NCBI RefSeq assembly: GCF_000283155.1
Contig: NW_004454180.1
Location: 21,413,957-21,477,956, forward strand
Length of the DNA: 64,000 nucleotides
Source of the DNA: Ceratotherium simum simum
Lineage: Eukaryota; Chordata; Mammalia; Perissodactyla; Rhinocerotidae
Direction of reading: 5' to 3'
In this document: positions 10,508 through 23,286 of the stretch, in pieces
Layout: each line of letters opens with the position of its first letter
How positions within the stretch are numbered: position 1 is the first letter of the stretch
The notes under the pieces: model-generated
Told to the model about the DNA's origin: nothing
The model's input: only the letters and a program-made list of their open reading frames with translations
The model's database searches: none
Program-made: the position numbers and the translations under genes

Positions 10508-12392
10508 ATGAAATTTAGGGATTACAAGAAGCAGTACTTTCCAAAATTCCTATTTTAAGTTGCTTTTCTTTGTGCTGCAATAGCTTAGATAGAAAAGGAG
10601 TAATTTCATTGCCAAGCGTTGCCTGGGAGCCTCCCCCACCAATCTTAGTTGTTTTAAATATTAGCTTTCATTTTAAGTATAGGTTACTATAAAATATTAA
10701 AAGGTAAGAAATGTCTCAATATTTACATTTTGAGGTAAAATTAATCTTTTTACTCTAAAGAAAATATTCCATATAAATATATTTCAGAAGTCTAAAGGAA
10801 AGTCACATTACTTGACATTAGCAATTAGTTCTAATTGATGAATTTATATTAAATAACATTAATTCATATATTTAACTGCAATGTTAATAATTACTTCTAC
10901 TTTGTGAAATGTTTTAATTTTTAAAATGTTTTATTATTACTATCTACTTTGAATTATACACTGTTCATTGTATTTGTCTTCTTACAATCCCTATATTCTT
11001 TATGAATGGGGATCTTTTATGAATACATGGAATTATGATATTCTTTTTCATTTCATATCTACATCTATACCTCTGAATCTGTAGTCTATAATTTGGAAAC
11101 TAGAAAAAATACTTTTAACTAACTCAAGGGTCAAAGAAAAAGTTATAAGGAAAATTTAAAACATATTTGTAGCTTATTAAAATTTGATAATTTTTTTAAA
11201 AAATTAAGACTTCTCAAAAAGTTTAATAGGTTATTTAGTATGGTGATGTTCCACACAAAAAAAAAGTGTTTGAAAAGTTACTTCGTTTTCTTTGATGAGG
11301 GTACTTCCATTTTTAAGGAATAGATCATATATCTAATGCTCCTCAAAATATACATTGGGTAATACTTCCCTGGAAAAATATATGACAAATAAAGAACTAT
11401 AGATTTTCACCTTTTTACATTTTATAAAGCACAGATAATCAAAGGAAATCTTGTATATTACTTTGATAATGGCTTTAACACAGAAAGAATAAAAACTGCT
11501 ACTATGTAAGATCATGAAAAGGATTTGATACTTATACAGTCTTTGGTACCAGGACAGTGATCAAAAATATTTTGTAGTGAAGTATCAAACCTCCCATTAC
11601 ATCATCAAAAAATACATCACAGTTATTTCCCTCAAGAATAATATAAAGATTTGGTTACTGCACAAAGGCCTTCTGAATTTAACTCTATGTTTAGTTAAGT
11701 TTACGGGACAATTAGGAAACGTTTGGTGGTCAGTGACAGCAAAAAGATAACTATCATGAGAACTTCCATTTGAAAACGGGAGAATGGAAACAATGCACCC
11801 AACTGTCTCATCCATGGACCTTCCAACATCCTGCTGACTAGGAATAAGGGTCTCTCTTACCTGCTGTGGAGGGAGGTCCCTGGCTGCCACAGGTTTAGTT
11901 TGCTCTCGGAAACTCTTCCTTATGCATTATCCTTCATGCTTGTATATGGGAGGAGCACCTGAATGGAGACCATGCCCATCAAGAACTGCCCCACCCTAAC
12001 CACTCATATCCTCTTAGCGCAACTGCCAGTGTGAGCATCCTTTGGGGAGGTGAATAATCACGGCTGTTTATCTGCCAGAATTGGAGTCTCCTTTTCAAAA
12101 CCAAATCCCTTAAAACTTAAACAAACTTCACATCTACTTAATTTGAGATAATTACGTGTGCTAGAAACCAAAGCTAGAAAGATGTCATTTAATTATAACA
12201 ATTGAACCTGGATTCAGGCCTGTAAACTTTGGTAAGCAGATAAGCAGCCTAAGTCTCAAAGCCCTGGCCCTGCCTGTACTGGAGCCCACCATTCAGAATC
12301 TCTCTTCATTCAATACTGGGGAGGAGACATAGCTAAAATAGTCCCTGCTTTTAGTATGCAGCCCCAAAATACTTTTCTTTTTTCACTTATTC

Positions 12393-12440
12393 ATCCCTCC
12401 CTCCCTTTCTTTCTCTCTCTCCTTTTTTTTTTTTTTTTTT
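12393..12440 (+). repeat. CT-rich low-complexity tract ending in poly-T
   Basis: (CCCT)n then (TTTC)/(TC)n then about 18 T. A pyrimidine tract of the simple-repeat kind. Confidence 0.85.
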
Positions 12441-13804
12441 ATTATAGTCAGGTTGAAGCTTTTAAATAAGTCTGTGAGTTTGTGGGTAGGAGGTGGACTC
12501 AGCTTTCCCTTAGGCTCTAATCCTACTGCCTACCACATATCCTAGCTACCAACAACTATCTAACAGTTATGCCCTAACTTTAGTTTGATGTGTAGAATTT
12601 ACATTTTCCAACCCAATGAAGCTACAGATGTTCAGAATTTTGATCATTCTTTATCTCAGCCCACAGGCAAAAGGGGCTTCTTTTAACAAAGCTCTACTTT
12701 TTTTTTTTTTTCCGGCTTTCAGATGGGCTGACTTCAGAAAAACCTTGTATCTTTCGGGACTTTACTTAAAGCTGCAGAATTAGTCAACACAGATATTATG
12801 ACGTTTTCCCGCCTCAGCCCTAATTTTGCAGGCTCAGTAGACACAAAATCTGAGTCTCAGAGTGCAATGATCCCAGATTCCCAGCTGTTTTACCAACACA
12901 CAGGATTGCCAGCTTCCATTGTTGAGGAGGGGGAGGAGGGCACTTTAATACCCTTCCACATATCTCCTTAGTTCAGTGAATTCAAATTTCAGGATCCGTT
13001 AATATCAATTCCTATTTCCTTGAACCAAATTCTGAATCAGTTCAGATGCTTTTGCTTGCCAGTAATGAAAGGCTCACATAAATAGAGATTCCTTAGGTAG
13101 ATTTTATACCTCTTCCACAAAGCCCTGATATTCACTGTATTTACGCTGGCAAAACACACATTTGCAGCCCTAAATATATCACTTTGGCCCGGAAAATGGA
13201 ACTGCTAACAAACTTACGAAATTCACATGGGCTAGAATTTGGAGTTTGAGTATAGTCAGTTTTCACATGGAATCTCAATGAAAATTAGCTACAGTTTGAG
13301 AAGAATGAAGGGGACTTGGAATCTGAGAATTCAGCCAACAGATATACAGTCTCCAAGTTTTATAAATGTTTTAAAATAGTATTTAATGCTCTTCCTTGGA
13401 AAGAGTCCAGATGATATTTTATACCAGTTATATTAAAAATAATTACCTATGGAAACTAATGTGACAATAAGTAGCCCTAGTAAGAACAGTTTGTAGATAT
13501 TACGTAGCTGCCATACCAAAATTAAAACAAACAAAAAAAAACCAGATTACCTAGAGGCTGTGCAAATCAAATTGGTAATTTGTTTGCTTTCTTTATCTTC
13601 TTTTGTATAAGATCTTTGAACTGTAAATTAAATGTATTTGTAACATAAACAAGGCAAAATACAAAATCTCTCAGGACATGAGCTTAGAAATTGCCTAAAG
13701 ACCCATTAGGGAGCTATTTGTCCAAAGAGGACAATTATCCTTAAAGAGGTCACTAAGTTGTCAAGGCTACAACTATAAATCCCAACAACACATCTGGAAG
13801 GAAG

Positions 13805-14015
13805 CACTGGCTCTGAAATAAGAAATTTGGGTTCAAAACCTTCAACTATTATTTTATGATACAAAAGCAAGTGTAGGTTAAAACCTATTAAATTATGCTG
13901 CTATAGATGTTAATACTTGGCAAGAGGAGTTGTTGTGAACATCACCGATCAAACATAAATGAATTAACTTAGCAAACAATATACTACACAAGTAGGTCCT
14001 CAAAAACTAGGAGTA
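13805..14015 (+). repeat. MIR SINE
   Basis: Follows the MIR consensus order: 'ctggctctgaaat...tttgggttcaaaacc' near the tRNA-related part, then 'agttgttgtgaa...aaatgaattaact' and 'tagcaaacaatatac...gtaggtcctcaaaaac'. Divergence is heavy, as expected for a family active before the eutherian radiation. Confidence 0.6.
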
Positions 14016-14681
14016 ATTCAGTTACTTACTTTTGTTAAATACTATTCTTTGTTAGAATTAGAAATAGAAAGGGCTAATGGCATTTAATTAATTCACTGCC
14101 TTTCTTACTGCTTGTCTTTTAAGATTCTTATAAAGCTGCTTCTATTGTTTCTGAATCCTCACCCTCATCTGCTACTACGGTGTTGAGAGAAAACAAGTAA
14201 CTTCCTAGCTGAGTCACATTTAAAAATCCTCCTTTGTGGAGAATTTCAGGACATTATGTATGATATTGCCTTTATATCATTAAATAATCTTGCTCACTAC
14301 AGCAGCCTGGGTTTTATTAATAACTCTTTCATGACACAACTATTGTCTTACATTCATATGTTTTATTTTACACCTTAATACGCTTTTTCTTTTCAGAGCT
14401 CAAAACCTCTGGCAGTTTTACATCTCTAGTTCATACCCTAGGGGGAGCCAAAAGATAGTTGCTGAGATCCCAGTCCAGAATGTTCTGTGTCACTCCAGTG
14501 TGCCTCAGAAAATCACAGAAAAAATACATTTGCTTTGTCAAATAAGCCATATTTGCGTCTGCTTCCAAGCTCAGGAAACTACCCTTCGACAGGCTAGCTC
14601 TGGAACCATAATCATAAATAAAGCTCCAGACAGTATGAGTGAATTCTTCAGACTCACTGTTCTCCCTCATTACGTTTATTT

Positions 14682-14927
14682 ATTTTTGTGTATGTGAGAG
14701 GAAGATTAGCCCTGAGCAAACATCTGTTGCCAATCCTCCTCTTTTTGCTGAGGAAGATTGGCCCTGGGCTAACATCCATGCCCATCTTCCTCTACTTTAT
14801 ATGTGGGACACCACCACAGCAAGGCTTGCCAAGTGACGCGTTGGTCCACATCCGGGATCCAAACCTGTGAACCCCAGGCCACCGAAGTGGAGCGTGCAAA
14901 CTTAATTGCTACGCCACTGGGCCGTCC
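14682..14927 (-). repeat. ERE SINE (antisense)
   Basis: Full-length antisense ERE: two AAGATTGGCCCTGGGCTAACATC-type blocks, ACTTTATATGTGGGAC, CCACCACAGCAAGGCTTGCCAAG, and a reverse-strand head GGGGGACGGCCCAGTGG. The flanks match over 18 bp with one difference (CCCTCATTACGTTTATTT at 14664-14681; CCCTCATTACATTTATTT at 14928-14945). Confidence 0.92.
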
Positions 14928-14984
14928 CCCTCATTACATTTATTTTAATTATATTTTCTTGTGATTGTTTATTTATATGTTTGA

Positions 14985-15065
14985 CAGATTTTATTAAGTA
15001 TCTACTATTTACCAGAGTACAGGCTCAGAACTGGGGATAGAGTTGTGTCCAGAACAGACCTGATG
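14985..15065 (-). repeat. L2/MIR3-like remnant (antisense)
   Basis: 'ttattaagtatctactatttaccagagtacaggctcagaactggggatagagttgtgtccagaacag' follows the landmark order of the reversed L2 3' terminus (life-table phrase 'tattgagtacctactatgtgccag...ctggggata...gaacaaaacag'). Short and diverged. Confidence 0.45.
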
Positions 15066-16465
15066 ACTAGTTGTACTTAATCTACACATATTGATAGCAT
15101 CAGTCACTTTAAAGAGGCTTTTTTGGCATGTGAATTTGATTTAATAGCCATGAAATTTTTAGGGATTTGACATTCTATTCATTCTTCATGGATTCTTAAT
15201 GGAAATTCTAAAATGCTTATTTTTGTTGGTGTAAATGTGATTAATGGAGCATAAATAGGTTTAGTCTGGATAAACACCAACATATCCGATTAGATTGCCT
15301 TGTGATTCTCAATTGATCAGCCCTTTAGAAACTCCTTCCCAACTCTCCTGACACCACTCTAGTTCCTCCAAAGAAACATTGCTTGTATATTCCAGAAATA
15401 TTGAACGACTTAGGTTCACAAACCTGGAAAGCAATTACCTTTCTGTTTTAAAAATATATAAATATGTGAAGTGGCTTTGCATAAGAAAGGATGATTCTGG
15501 ATCTTCCATAAAGGAGGTATTCAGAGGAAAGGTAATAGCCACCAGAAGGGATTGTAAATATACATAAGAATTTGTATAGGGTGAAATCTTTGTTTTGGTG
15601 CCCTTTCCTGTATATTTGAATGATGACCTCAGTAAGTTAGGAACTCAAGCCATGAAATCTAGGAAGTGTCTGCCATGTTTTGTTTAAAGGGTAGTGTTGA
15701 CCTTTGCACTATGAGACACTGAGTCAAGACTATGCAACTATGCCAGTGACATTTTATTATCTTCCAGGACACTCTGCCTGAAAAAAGGGAGGTTTCTGAA
15801 GTATTCTAAAAGTCAGATCAAACACAATGAACAGATTTCGGTCTTCATTATTTTTCTTTGTTTTAAAATACGAAGGTTGATTTTTGATTGGGGACCGTGT
15901 GTTGGCTAGAGTATAGTAGTAGAGGTGACAAGTAAAGTAAAAGGTCATGACTAAAAGGAGGTCCATAATAATAAAATAGTACATATCTATTTTTTTGTTT
16001 TTCCATTAATCACTACCTGCCTTGACTTCTCTTCTTTTTCTTTTTTTTTTTAATAGTATACTACATTCTCCAATCCATTCACACAGTTGATTGGATTTGA
16101 GAGAACATGTTCCTGACCCAAATTAAACCAATTATTTTTTCTCTTAATTTCTGTTTTCATAACTGGCATAATTTAGAAACCATCAGTGATCATCTCTTTG
16201 CCCATATGATCTAAAAAAATAAAGTAGGGGAAGAAAGAGAAGAATGAAGTAGACACACAGAGAGGAAAGGAGTCAGGTGATAGAAAGCAAGTTCTTCTTA
16301 GACTTGGAGTCATTTCTCATGCCCAACTGTCTGCATGCTTGCCCTTAATTTCCATAAGACATTTTGAATGCCTTATAAAAATTTCTGATTTTTCATATTC
16401 CATTTTAAGAGTGTCTTCGGATGACTTATCTTAAGATTTTAAACTTTATATTCACATTATGGAGT
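15066..16465. other. Unassigned sequence, about 1.4 kb
   Basis: No gene or named repeat seen. A T-rich run sits at 16041-16053. Frames do not exceed 75 codons. Confidence 0.4.
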
Positions 16466-16479
16466 GACTTCTTTAAAAA

Positions 16480-16930
16480 TAGGTTGATAGTGTCACCGAC
16501 TAGTGCCCCGAGGAACTCAAGGATGGGTTTGGAAGCATTTAACTGTTTTAATGTTAAGGAAACACAACCAGCAACCACCCTGAAGCTAACCAACCCTCCC
16601 TACAAGAGCTACGCCCATGACCTTGCCTTAATTTTAACATGAAGATCTCTTCGGGAGGAGATTAATCTAAGCCTCATTTCCATAATCTGCAGTGTATGCA
16701 GAAGAATGTTTTCCAACTGAGCCTGCGGCAAGCTAATACCCGCCTCTCCCTTTTGAATATTCATTCCCCAGCTGAAATAAAAGTTCCTGCTTCTCTTTGT
16801 TCAGGGATGCCATGACTTTGGAAATGATTCCTCATGGCCTCCTATTTGCTGCAAATACACTTTACTTTGTGAGACAACTTCCACTGGTGTAGAGTCTTAT
16901 TTAACTTACTAGGAGGCGAGCCCACTTGGT
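16480..16930 (+). repeat. Probable solo LTR of an endogenous retrovirus
   Basis: Less AT-rich than its surroundings and laid out like an LTR. A U3-like part has 'ctccctacaagagctacgcccatgacc'; a polyadenylation signal, AATAAA, lies at about 16776; the U5-like part is short ('gatgccatgactttgg...'). It ends in GGAGGCGAGCCCACTTGGT, which resembles the junction with a primer-binding region. No gag, pol or env sequence adjoins it. The exact ends and a target duplication could not be fixed. Class I (gamma-type) is a guess. Confidence 0.5.
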
Positions 16931-18594
16931 TGGGTATGAATAGCATTTTTTTACAGTCCTTAATGCCTGTCCCAGGTCTTCAACTGATCAGAATGCAGTC
17001 ATGTGATGGTACTTATAGGCTGTAATTTATTCTAAATTTAGAGTGGATATTATGAGCCATCTGATGATAGTTTGTCTATTGGAATTTGATATGATATTAT
17101 TAGTAATATTGCCATGCAAAATATTTTAAAAGATAAGACCTCTGAAATCTTAAATAAAATGAATAACAAATTTAATATGGAAATTTTATTGAGAGTAGAA
17201 AGATCATTAGCAAATGTAAAAAAAGAATAGTCTTGTTTTAACCACATATACATATTCTTTGTTCAACTATTCAATTACCCTGACTGTTAACCAAATCCCA
17301 TAGTAAACATTCCCTGAATGATTCAAGCCTCCAGTGATTTCAAAATAACATGCAGGCGATACCCAAGTGTAAGTGCTGCAGCAAAATCAATTCTCACACA
17401 GTGCCGAGCTCAGTCACACAGTGTTCTGAAACCTCTAGACAAAAGGTCATGGATGCTTCATTTCAGATGGGGTGGGTTTGGAGGTCAGCACTATGAAGAA
17501 CTGTAGGAGGCACATTCAGCAACATTTTTTTCTTTTTGCTCTTAATGTTCAAAAGCAAGTATAGGAGCCACCTACACAACAGGCTTTGTTCATAGTTCTT
17601 TGATTTAGATCCTTGCTGTGAAGCAACACGTTGACTAACTGTGAGCTGGGGCAGAGAAATTGAGCATGAGGATGTGGTGGACTGTGGTCAGCCCTGGCCA
17701 CAGAAAACCCATAGGGAGACATGAAGGAGAAACTTCTAGTCACTGTAGCATGAATGCAGATAAAGGGAGAATGACCCCGTATAGGCAAAATAAGAAATGC
17801 AAGGCCTGTAACCTTAACAGGAAGTTTGTTGTATGCGGCCTGGTAAAAGGTTTATTTCCATTTGTTTCTGTGTGCTGAGATGAGTCCACAGAGTAATACT
17901 TTGTTGATGTGAGTCCACAGATTTCTGACTGAGTGGAGTGACCATCACAACTGAGTTGTGGAGACCACTACGCACTGGCACAGCTCCATGAGACATGAGG
18001 GAGGAAATGGTAGCCAGGCTCAACTGCCTACCTGCTGTTTGTAACTTTGTGCTTCTTATCAGCTGCTTTAAGAGTAAGCCAGAATAAAAACAAATTTGAA
18101 ACAAATCAAGATTATCATTCTTCTTTATCCTTTTATGCATACCGACTCTGTACATCTGGCCAAATGCAGAGGCCACTCAATGTTTTTCTCTGTTACACAC
18201 ACATACACGCACACACAATTCTCTTTATAATGACTTTGGAAAGAGGTAAAGGAAAGTACTATGTGTGCTGTTCTCATCCTCATCCCTCTATATCGGAAAG
18301 AAAATGCAGTAAGTGGGTTTCACTTGAAGTACTCAGATGCATAACTGAGAGGAGTCTAGGCCACTGGATTTGCTCACGTGGGATCTCCTTGGGCTTCAAG
18401 GTCAAACAGTCTGTGAGCACACATGCCCTATCCTTGCAGGTATTAGGAGCAGGAAGTGTTTTCACAATAGACTCACAACGAAAAATAACACCAGGGTAAA
18501 GACCTTCTTTCCAACGTGGAAGTTAACTTGTTGACTTTTTATTTGTTTGTTTAAGAAAGACCCACATAAATGTCAAATTAGTGCCAAGGAGTAA
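16931..18594. other. Unassigned sequence with the longest open frame of the window
   Basis: Holds a 150-codon frame (18047-18499, plus) that overlaps a 120-codon frame on the other strand (17814-18176). Its middle is a translated (CA)n repeat and it contains no recognisable domain. It starts inside a codon-poor AT-rich stretch, with no splice or promoter context I can defend. I treat it as non-coding. The 17.64-18.05 kb part is moderately GC-richer and could be an undetermined old repeat. Confidence 0.4.
18195..18218 (+). repeat. Short imperfect (CA)n
   Basis: CA units with two interruptions (ATACACGC). Confidence 0.85.
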
Positions 18595-18596
18595 TA

Positions 18597-18868
18597 GAGT
18601 TAACATTTATTGAGTACTTAGCATCATGTCCTGCTCTAAGTACATTTTAGTCATTAACTCATTTAGTGACTATTTTCCCAATTTTATAAATGAGGAAATT
18701 AAGGTATTAGAGAACACATTTCTTGCCATGATCACAGAGTTAGAAGTCCTTAGAGACAAGATTTTGACGTAGTGACTTATACAAGCTCAGAGTCATAAGA
18801 GCTAGGAACAGAATTTGACCCAAGGATGACTGTCTTCAAGATACAAGCTCCTAACCAGTATCAGATGC
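18597..18868 (-). repeat. MIR SINE (antisense, near full length)
   Basis: Starts 'aacatttattgagtacttagca', then 'ctctaagtacattttagtcattaactcattta', 'ttttataaatgaggaaattaagg', 'gacttatacaagctcagagtcataagagctaggaacagaatttgaccc' and 'ctcctaacca'. This is the full MIR landmark order on the reverse strand. A partial internal repeat of the 'tgaccttgcacaaggtcac'-type segment (18725 and 18772) suggests a local duplication or two fused MIR copies. Confidence 0.75.
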
Positions 18869-18899
18869 TGCCTTCCAACACATATCTTATTTTTCAAGC

Positions 18900-19035
18900 A
18901 AGATATTTTGTCTCCCTTTTACAGATAAGGAAACCTGAATCCTAAGAAATGATGTCATATCCCCCTTTGTTGCTAAGTTATTAAATGGTACAGCTGGAAT
19001 TTAAATCCAGGTTTGTGTGACTCCAAAGAGGATAG
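18900..19035 (-). repeat. Second MIR SINE remnant (antisense)
   Basis: 'cccttttacagataaggaaacctgaa...tgctaagttattaaatggtacagctggaatttaaatccaggtttgtgtgactcca' is the MIR 3'-to-5' order again, less than 40 bp after the preceding MIR and in the same orientation. Confidence 0.7.
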
Positions 19036-19539
19036 CAGAGCACTGTCTACTGGCTAGTTTGGCTAGCTAAGATGAAATGTTTTTGTTTGTTCAATTATTA
19101 AGAGAATGTTGGATTTTCCCTGACTTCCTTTTACTCCTCCTGAGACATGTAGGGAATAATGGACTAATGCAGTTGAGTCAGAAAGGTATAGAGGAAAATC
19201 ACTGCTTATACAAGATGCCGCATACCTTAGGTTTCAAAATAAACAATTTAATCATCATATTAATGATTTCCTGAAAGAGCTCCAGGCAATGACAGTAAAG
19301 AAGAAAAATGAAAGGAAATTTGCCCCATTTGATATTATGATATAACATAAAACATAGATTAAAGCTGTGTGGAACTGGAGCAAATATAGGCATAGAGATT
19401 GATGAGAACAAAAAAAGAATAATGTAGAACTACAGGAACAAAACCACATTATATGTAGTACTTTGGTATCTAATAAGGCTTGCCTTGAAATTAATGAAAC
19501 TCATACAATCTAATAAATGATATGAATCAGTTCATAGGA

Positions 19540-20065
19540 ATAAAAATTGCTAATAAACATATTAAAAGGGTCTTAACTTCACAAGTAAATACAAAATAAA
19601 TTAGATGTTATTTTCAACTCTCAGATGGGCATATATTTACATGTTTTGTAGTAACAGTGAGGGTCCGAGGCACTAGGCAGGTGATCTTATACACTGGTGA
19701 TTGGAGTGTGGATTGTTATGATTATTTATAAAAGGCATTTAGAAAACGTGATCTAATTTAAAAATTCACATATCCTTTGACCAACAATTCTATTTCTAGA
19801 AATTTTAATATTTACCCATGTTTGTGATTTCTATCAGGAGAGATGAATCAAGATGTTAACTGCAGCACTCTGAAGATTTTATGGGAAAAAAAACCAAAAC
19901 CCATCTTTCGGTACTATACAGTGAATTAAGATATATTCACAATCAAATGTTAGTTACTCTTTAGAAACAAAAAGATGGACTCTCATGTGCTTATGTGTAG
20001 CAATCTACATACTATCCAATCACGTGAACAAAAACACCTAGCAAAACATACAAATATATATAGTA
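19540..20065 (+). repeat. L1 LINE ORF2 3' portion, old copy
   Basis: Sense-strand remnant of the ORF2 carboxy-terminal region of an L1M-type element. Landmarks are 'tcacatatcctttgaccaacaattctatttctagaaat', 'aagatgttaactgcagcactctgaagattttatggg' and 'gtactatacagtgaattaag'. L1 ORF2 encodes endonuclease and reverse transcriptase; here the frame is broken by stops and indels. A CA microsatellite follows at the 3' side. Confidence 0.7.
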
Positions 20066-20080
20066 TTTTCCTTTTACTTG

Positions 20081-20088
20081 TGCACACA

Positions 20089-20122
<34 letters not shown>
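20081..20122 (+). repeat. (CA)n microsatellite
   Basis: About 20 CA units with one TA interruption, directly 3' of the L1 remnant. Probably grew from its A-rich end (inference). Likely length-polymorphic. Confidence 0.95.
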
Positions 20123-21186
20123 GTCTACAGTCAAGGAAGCGAGGTAAAAGCCTAAGGCAGATCTAGTTTCAGGAATCTAGATAAAAGGAAAAATGGTGAC
20201 CGGGATGGAGAAGTTATGGGAATCAAATTTCAGCAGGAGAGGTTTGCCAATGTCCATGCTGGGATAAAATATTTCACCTAGGTTACAGTGAGAGAGTCTC
20301 ACCTAGCTATCTGGGGGCAATTTTAATGATTATTTATCAAATAATACATGTATACGTTTAAAAAAATCACATACTACCGCTGCTCTAAGGCTAAACCAAA
20401 TTCAGCAACTTCTAACAGTCAACTCCACCCTGCTCCCCAGAGGCAACCTTTATATAACGTTAGTTATTATTGTTAGTAGTTTTCTCCATACTTTAATATA
20501 CATATACTGAAATTTTTGTTACCGGTTTTAGACACTATACTTTAAATTTATCTTATGTAGATGAGATTTTCAACTCCCTGAAAACTATTTTTCTTGTATT
20601 TCCTTTCCTCTTCTCTTTTTTCTCCTCTGTCCTCCCAATATGATATCACAAGTATTCAGTAAGTAAATACGATTTGATAAATATTGATCACTGCTGAAAA
20701 AAAATGTTTATATAATTATGCTTTCTTTGGTTTCTATTTTTTAGTTTTATGGATGCCATTAATGCCCATTTTTCTTAATATTCTTATTTTTTGGGCCCTA
20801 CACTTTTCTTCTCTCTTTGTCTAATAGCCTCATTAAATGGTTTGCAATATAATTTTCCACATGGAAAAATGAGTCAGTCTACTGATTCCTTGTTTCCCTG
20901 CTTTCTTCTGCCACAATTTGGACTGATGACTCTATAGTTTCTATACCATTGGCAATATGGATATTTAATCAGGCTGTATTATGTGTTATATTATTGTTTC
21001 TGGACTCTTCCTTTTCTTTCTTGATTTATCTTGTCATTTTGATGAAGCATATCATCCGATAGCATGTTCATATAAGTTATGTGTTAGTTATATGCTTTGA
21101 CAACTTAATAGAAAACATCTTCATTCTACTTTATTATTTGACTGAAAGTTAGGCAAGACACATACATTTTTCTCAAATATTTAGAA

Positions 21187-21217
<31 letters not shown>

Positions 21218-21375
21218 AAAGCAAAGCAGGGCAAGACGCAAATGTTAAATACACAAAAGAGCATAATTAAAATACCTCAGGAGAAACTCTAGAAAATAGA
21301 TTACAATGGGTAAGTGTGGCACAATCTTAAACATTTTTAGTCAATTTTTTTAAACTCAAAGCTGGACAAAAGGAC
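20123..21375. other. Unassigned sequence with a TG microsatellite
   Basis: The 20.33-20.58 kb part ('ctgctccccagaggcaacctttatataac') resembles a segment seen in old L1 tails, but the match is too weak to call. The rest shows nothing recognisable apart from the (TG)n at 21187. Confidence 0.35.
21187..21214 (+). repeat. (TG)n microsatellite
   Basis: About 14 uninterrupted TG units. Confidence 0.95.
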
Positions 21376-21377
21376 TT

Positions 21378-21830
21378 AACTGTTTCTAGTCTGGCAAGTA
21401 AGAACCTTGGAATTTGCCTCTCTGTCGTAATAGTAAATAAAAAGCTGAACAAACTGAAAAATCAACAACTTCTTAAATTCATAAGAGAAGTGAAGTGACA
21501 GGGTAAATAGCTGCCCCCCACTTGGACAGAACTACAGCTAGAGACAGCCAATCACAGCTTCCAGGAGGGAAGACCCATGAGCAGACACCTCCACAGGAAT
21601 CAATGTCAGCATGAGGACTTCTTTGATGTAGTTGAGGAACTGTTGGAGGCTCACTCAGGCGTCTCTGAGAATTAAAACTCCAGGGGAACCCAGTCTTGGG
21701 GGGGTCTCCATACTCTTGTGAGTTTTACCTCCAAGAGCTGGACCTGGTTCTTACAGTGAATATTAGAGAAAAATCTCCTTGTGCTTCTAGTAGGTGGAGG
21801 AGAAAAGGGTAATAAATTAGACAAAGCTGC
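21378..21830 (+). repeat. Probable L1 5'-region fragment
   Basis: A GC-richer block including 'gctgaacaaactgaaaaatcaacaact', 'ataagagaagtgaagtgacaggg', 'agacagccaatcacagcttccaggaggg' and 'gatgtagttgaggaactgttgg'. This order fits my memory of the non-coding 5' region of old L1 elements. ORF1 and ORF2 do not follow, so if correct it is a detached fragment. An ERV internal sequence is the main alternative. Confidence 0.45.
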
Positions 21831-21839
21831 TTCCCAAAT

Positions 21840-23285
21840 ATCTATTCAAATTGCTGCTTTCTTTTATCCAGTTGTATTTTTCTGAATTTTTGAAATAAAT
21901 CACTCTGAAGCTGTTAATATTCATTAATCTAATCAATGAAATATTTTTAAGAAGAACCGGGATTTTAGGTACATAAAACAGATATATTTCTATTTCTTCC
22001 TTAAATCATGTTTCTTTCAGCATTTTACATCTAAAGATAGGCCATAAGTCTTATTAGTATAAGAAATATAAGTAGTTCTAAATAGAACAAATTTGTCTTT
22101 GATCTGTTTTGAATCTCAGATTTCAGAACTATTTTTGCCTGACATTATGGGCTAGGAAACGACTATAGTCCATAACCAGAAAAGAATTTTGAAACATATG
22201 CTTTGTGTGACAAGTATAGATTTTCTAAATTCATGTAGTTCTCACTTACCATATTAAGAATTTGACTTGATATACTAATTCATGGGTATTGAAAAATCAG
22301 AGGACTTAATGAGACAAAGAGAAAAGCCACAAATTATATAAAAATAATGAATCCATAGGTGTGTGTAAATTTATAAGCCTATTGTTTAATTATGGCATTA
22401 CAATGTTAACATTTAAAGCAAGATGCAACATTGAGCCTAAAAGGTGAAAATGCTACGTTTTTAAAAACACATTTAATGGTCGCATTCCATGGTTAATATT
22501 CTACGAATAAATTGCTTCAAATATTCAAAATGATGGAACTGTTTATTGATTAAGTAAAAAGGGGTGTTGCCTTTATACATCTGAGAATACACTTATAGTA
22601 ATGATTTCCCCAAAGCTGTACTGAACATTGTAATGGATGTTCAGTAAAGTTGATAGATCATGATACTGCTCCTCTTTTTATTATTTACAATTTTACTTAT
22701 ATTTTATAATTTTATTGTAGAAGAATTCCCAAGAAACCTAACTTAATAGCTAGAGATTCAAATTAGAAAATGTTGTGGCAGATTTTTTTTTTCTTTTGTT
22801 ATTTAATTTTGTGTCATTTTTCCCTTAATCATTGAGTGGCAGTAATTTTTGGTATGGGAAGACATATTAAATAAAATATAAATATAAGTTTTGATTTTTT
22901 TTCTCTTAAAAGATGCAGGAATCATCCAGTTGTGCTGGACTTAACCATCAGGGAAAAAAAAAAAAAAAACCTGCAGAAGCTTGAGGCTCAAAAGATATTT
23001 GTGTTAATTATTGGTATACTTACATGAAATAAATATGGCATATGAATGAGAGAGAAAAAAAAACAGAATATAAATGAGCCAGCGTGCATTTGTCATGGCA
23101 CAAAATTCTCCACCAGAGTCAGTTTGCTAACTTTCTTATGTTCACAGCATGGAACGGAGGTGACTCTCGGGAATTGAATGAAAATAAGAATAAACATTTT
23201 GGTTTCCATTTGAGACTGCAAATCACTTTCCTCCATTCATATAGAAATGTTATTTTTCATTGCCTATTGATCTAACTATGTTCTG
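21840..23285. other. Unassigned AT-rich sequence
   Basis: No gene or named repeat seen. Poly-A run at about 22954-22969. Frames do not exceed 63 codons. Confidence 0.4.
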
Positions 23286-23286
23286 G

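Larger units (their letters stand above)
9288..13804. other. Unassigned sequence, about 4.5 kb
   Basis: The longest repeat-poor stretch of the left half. It holds only a short tandem duplication at 10473, a CT-rich tract at 12393 and homopolymer runs. The longest frames are 91 codons (9650-9925, plus) and 97 codons (11597-11890, minus), neither with a recognisable domain. Somewhat less AT-rich DNA at 11750-13000 could be constrained noncoding sequence, but nothing here proves it. Confidence 0.4.

Noticed and set aside
18047..18499. 150-codon open frame, the longest in the window
   Set aside because: No domain, a translated CA repeat in its middle, an overlapping 120-codon frame on the other strand, and no promoter or splice context. 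Most likely chance.
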